A stretch of DNA of 64,000 bases, taken from NCBI GenBank assembly GCA_029204225.1, contig CM055109.1:34794496-34858495 (forward strand), given 5' to 3'. Shown in pieces: positions 61,561 through 64,000 of this stretch (positions are counted from its first letter, which is position 1; the number at the start of each line of letters is the position of its first letter). A model generated the notes under the pieces. The model did no database searches and was not told the DNA's origin. It was given only the letters and a program-made list of their open reading frames with translations. The DNA comes from Diphasiastrum complanatum (taxonomy: Eukaryota; Streptophyta; Lycopodiopsida; Lycopodiales; Lycopodiaceae). A program made the translations under genes and the position numbers.

Positions 61561-63755
61561 ATCTCTAATCTCTTTGGTGGACTGTACTTTCGTTTTTGAG
61601 AGTATGAATTAATTTAAAAGATCCTGTTGGACAATTAGAACACTTACATTACATTAGACTGTTTTTGCATCTAGCAACTGATTAGAATGGGAGAGTTGTT
61701 CCGCAATATTCTTGCTCTCTTCTCTGTTTGCGTTCTTGCTTCTAACTTGCCCCCATCAGACCATATATCCCTCCGAACAAGAATTTCCAAGCTACAGATG
61801 CATGTGTCAATGTAGCTATCACCTGACTTGACAATGCCACTACCGATCATGCCTGTGAGAGCTTTCCCCCAAAATGCCACTTGATGTTGATTGGTTCGAA
61901 CCCCAAGAGTTGAATCTGATCACAAGAATTTTTCACCTATAATTGGGATACCATGCCTGTCTCTCACCTATGATTTCTTGCCCTCTCAAAATTGTCGCCC
62001 AATGATGAGAAGTCACGCCGCCAAAAATTGCACTTCCGTCGCCAAAACTAGCTTTCTCCACACAATTCCGCTATCATTCCGCATTTACCACTTCCAAACA
62101 CCCTGTTACCTTGTTAGAAGTAAGTAATAATGATTTTGAAGTGATAATGCCTTAATGCACCCCCTGTAGCAAGTTTCACTAGCCAAAAATAGCCCCAAAT
62201 TTGGCCCTACAATACCCAAACGACAAATGTAGTCCATCACTAGGTCACCTACACTCCACTTGATAGAATGGTGATGAAAATTCCGCTTGATTGAATGGTC
62301 ATGAAAACTCCCCAAAATGCGTTTCTCCCTTCTTGGTGACATCTCTCTGTCCGTTGGCTCTCAACAACCAATTTTAGAGGTCATTTTGGCCCAAGGATGG
62401 CCAAAATAGGTTCCCTCTAGCCAAAGTTATCCTTTTTGAAAGGATGCCTTGCAAAAATGAACTAAAACTTCGCTTTGAAGTTTTTTAATGAAGAATAGCT
62501 ATTCTAAATGGCGGGTCCTTTCACTGATTTTTAGAGTAAAATTTTGTAATGACATTGAAGGCCAAAATGCACTTCAAGTCCCTTTAGCCCACTTCAAGAC
62601 TTTAAACCAATCCAATGGTTAACCTTCAATTCTGTGGTCCAAGTTCTCCCCCCAAAAATGCATCTGAACCATCAAAGGTAAACTAATCTGATCCTACAAT
62701 TAGATTTCCATCCATGTAATGAGACACTTGCTTCCAACCGCTATTTCCCAGCATACACTATGCTTCAATCCTCCTTGGGCGCGCGCACGACTGGCCCACG
62801 ACCTCCATGGCCCTCCTTCTCCTCTGTTGATTTTTAGCTCACCTACTTCATAGCTTCATAGCTCCTCGTTGGATCACACTCTACATGCTCCACGGTCGCC
62901 CATGGCCAGCTGCGGGCTGTCGCACCCTGCTAGTGCGACCTCCAATGTATTTTCATGGATTTGAAAAGCACTGAGAATGGAGAAAGATTCCACATTTTAT
63001 CAATGAAAAAAACTCTGGTCTTCTATTCCCTCCATAGCATGAGAGTGAACCTATTCTTCAACTCTTCATGGCTATCCAGAGCCTTTTAGCAACTCATTGG
63101 CAGTGCTAGGGCAGCATGCTTCATAGCCTGATAACATCGAAAATGATCTTCTACTAAGAGAGATCTTGGCTTTTCCGCTTACAAACCCTAGCTGCTCATT
63201 TCCATAGCTTCTAAGAAAGAGGATGAATTGCTCTATGATTGCTCCATGGCTAACCCTGCCTTTCGGCCTTACGTTAACTATGCTGGGTTGCTTTACAGTG
63301 CCCAATTTTGTTAAGAATGGAGAAAGATCCGCAACTTTACATTTTTCTCAAAAACTAAGCCACCATGGCTAGTTCCTCGAACTACCGCTTTCTCATTCCA
63401 CTATAAATGGATTTCAGAATCCTCTCAGCCATGAGTTGCCACTATGTTGCAACCCATTTTGATCTGCTCCGCTCCGCAATTGACAGATTACTAAAAGAAA
63501 TCCAACCAGCTTCCTTTCATAGCCCATACAATAGTTTTTGAGCAATTTTCCGTGAATTCTCGTTCAAATTCACCTACGACGATCGTTCTGATCTTCCTTG
63601 AAGCTTCGATCAAAGAAACGTTGCTATCCCCTGCCATCTGGACTGCCGATACCCGTATGGAGTCCTCTATCCTAAGACCTCTGAGTGCTATTTTTCTTAG
63701 TGAAAGATGTTATCCCATAGGTCCATCGGATCGTGCATTTCTGCATCACCCTATG
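61561..63755 (-). other. internal sequence of an LTR element, no coding domain recognised
   Basis: It lies inside (3' of) the primer-binding site of the LTR at 63768, so at least its right part should be element leader or internal sequence. Short minus-strand frames (for example 61880-61671 and 63305-63072) have no domain I recognise. It may be another non-autonomous element. Confidence 0.35.
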
Positions 63756-63767
63756 GGTCTGATACCA
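63756..63767 (-). promoter_or_regulatory. primer-binding site, second LTR element
   Basis: The minus strand reads TGGTATCAGACC immediately after the LTR end 'GATTTTAACA', matching the initiator-methionine tRNA complement. Confidence 0.8.
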
Positions 63768-64000
63768 TGTTAAAATCCTGTTAGGCTCTAGTGCAGTATG
63801 CAGATCACATCAATCAATCACCATAGATAGTCATCACAAGCTCTCAAAGATGGCACACTGAAAATCTTTAGATTACAAAGAGAAAACTGTACATATGCCA
63901 AAAGCCCCAACATGCATGGGCTCGACAAGTGTCAACACACCAAAAAGGCACCTGTCTGACTAAAAGGCCCAACTTGGGCTAAAATACTGACAAACTTAGG
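63768..64000 (-). repeat. end of a copia-type 5' LTR (runs off the window)
   Basis: The LTR 3' end (minus strand) is at 63768, set by the terminal CA and the adjacent primer-binding site. The start lies beyond 64000. Confidence 0.75.

Overview
This window is nuclear DNA from a land plant with a large, repeat-rich genome. It has one recognisable host gene with GT-AG introns up to 5.6 kb, Ty1/copia and Ty3/gypsy remnants, LINE pieces, miniature DNA elements and very long (TC)n/(GA)n arrays. A Penelope-like reverse transcriptase (RT) and a LINE whose RT ends in a Cys-His 'C-x2-C ... EDEFHYLF' module are unusual for flowering plants. A fern, lycophyte or gymnosperm is therefore more likely than an angiosperm; this is an inference and the species is not determined.

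Layout. 1-3120 (-): 5' two thirds of a broken Ty1/copia element. 5250-6150: a stray first exon of an amino-acid permease with its upstream region. About 6850-10680 (+): a broken chromodomain Ty3/gypsy element sitting between that exon and the working gene. 11446-23774 (+): a seven-exon, apparently intact BAT1/GABP-type amino-acid permease (544 aa after splicing, every junction in phase 0). Its third intron holds the 3' half of a LINE (+) and the 5' half of a LINE (-). 25620-28823 (-): a non-coding, non-autonomous LTR element with a clear primer-binding site. 33054-33443: a PIF/Harbinger-like miniature element. 34116-38706: a four-level nest of LTRs, three junction pairs of which carry 5-bp target-site duplications. 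38707-38900: GC-rich minisatellite. 41766-42221: one unrecognised ORF. 43225-43760: tandem array of about 100-bp tRNA-like units. 45382-50314 (-): LTR-flanked gypsy remnant with an extra degenerate ORF between integrase and LTR. 50841-58051 (+): Penelope-like element with long direct repeats at both ends and (TC)n arrays at nearly every junction. 58052-60530 (-): 3' end of a copia element split by a 969-bp hAT-like foldback element. 63768-64000 (-): end of another copia LTR with its primer-binding site.

Only the permease looks like a functioning host gene. Everything else with coding potential is a retroelement carrying stops, frameshifts or deletions. The best candidates for something undescribed are the Penelope-like element bounded by (TC)n arrays, the duplicated permease first exon, the tRNA-like tandem array, and the non-autonomous LTR family that repeatedly inserted into its own copies.
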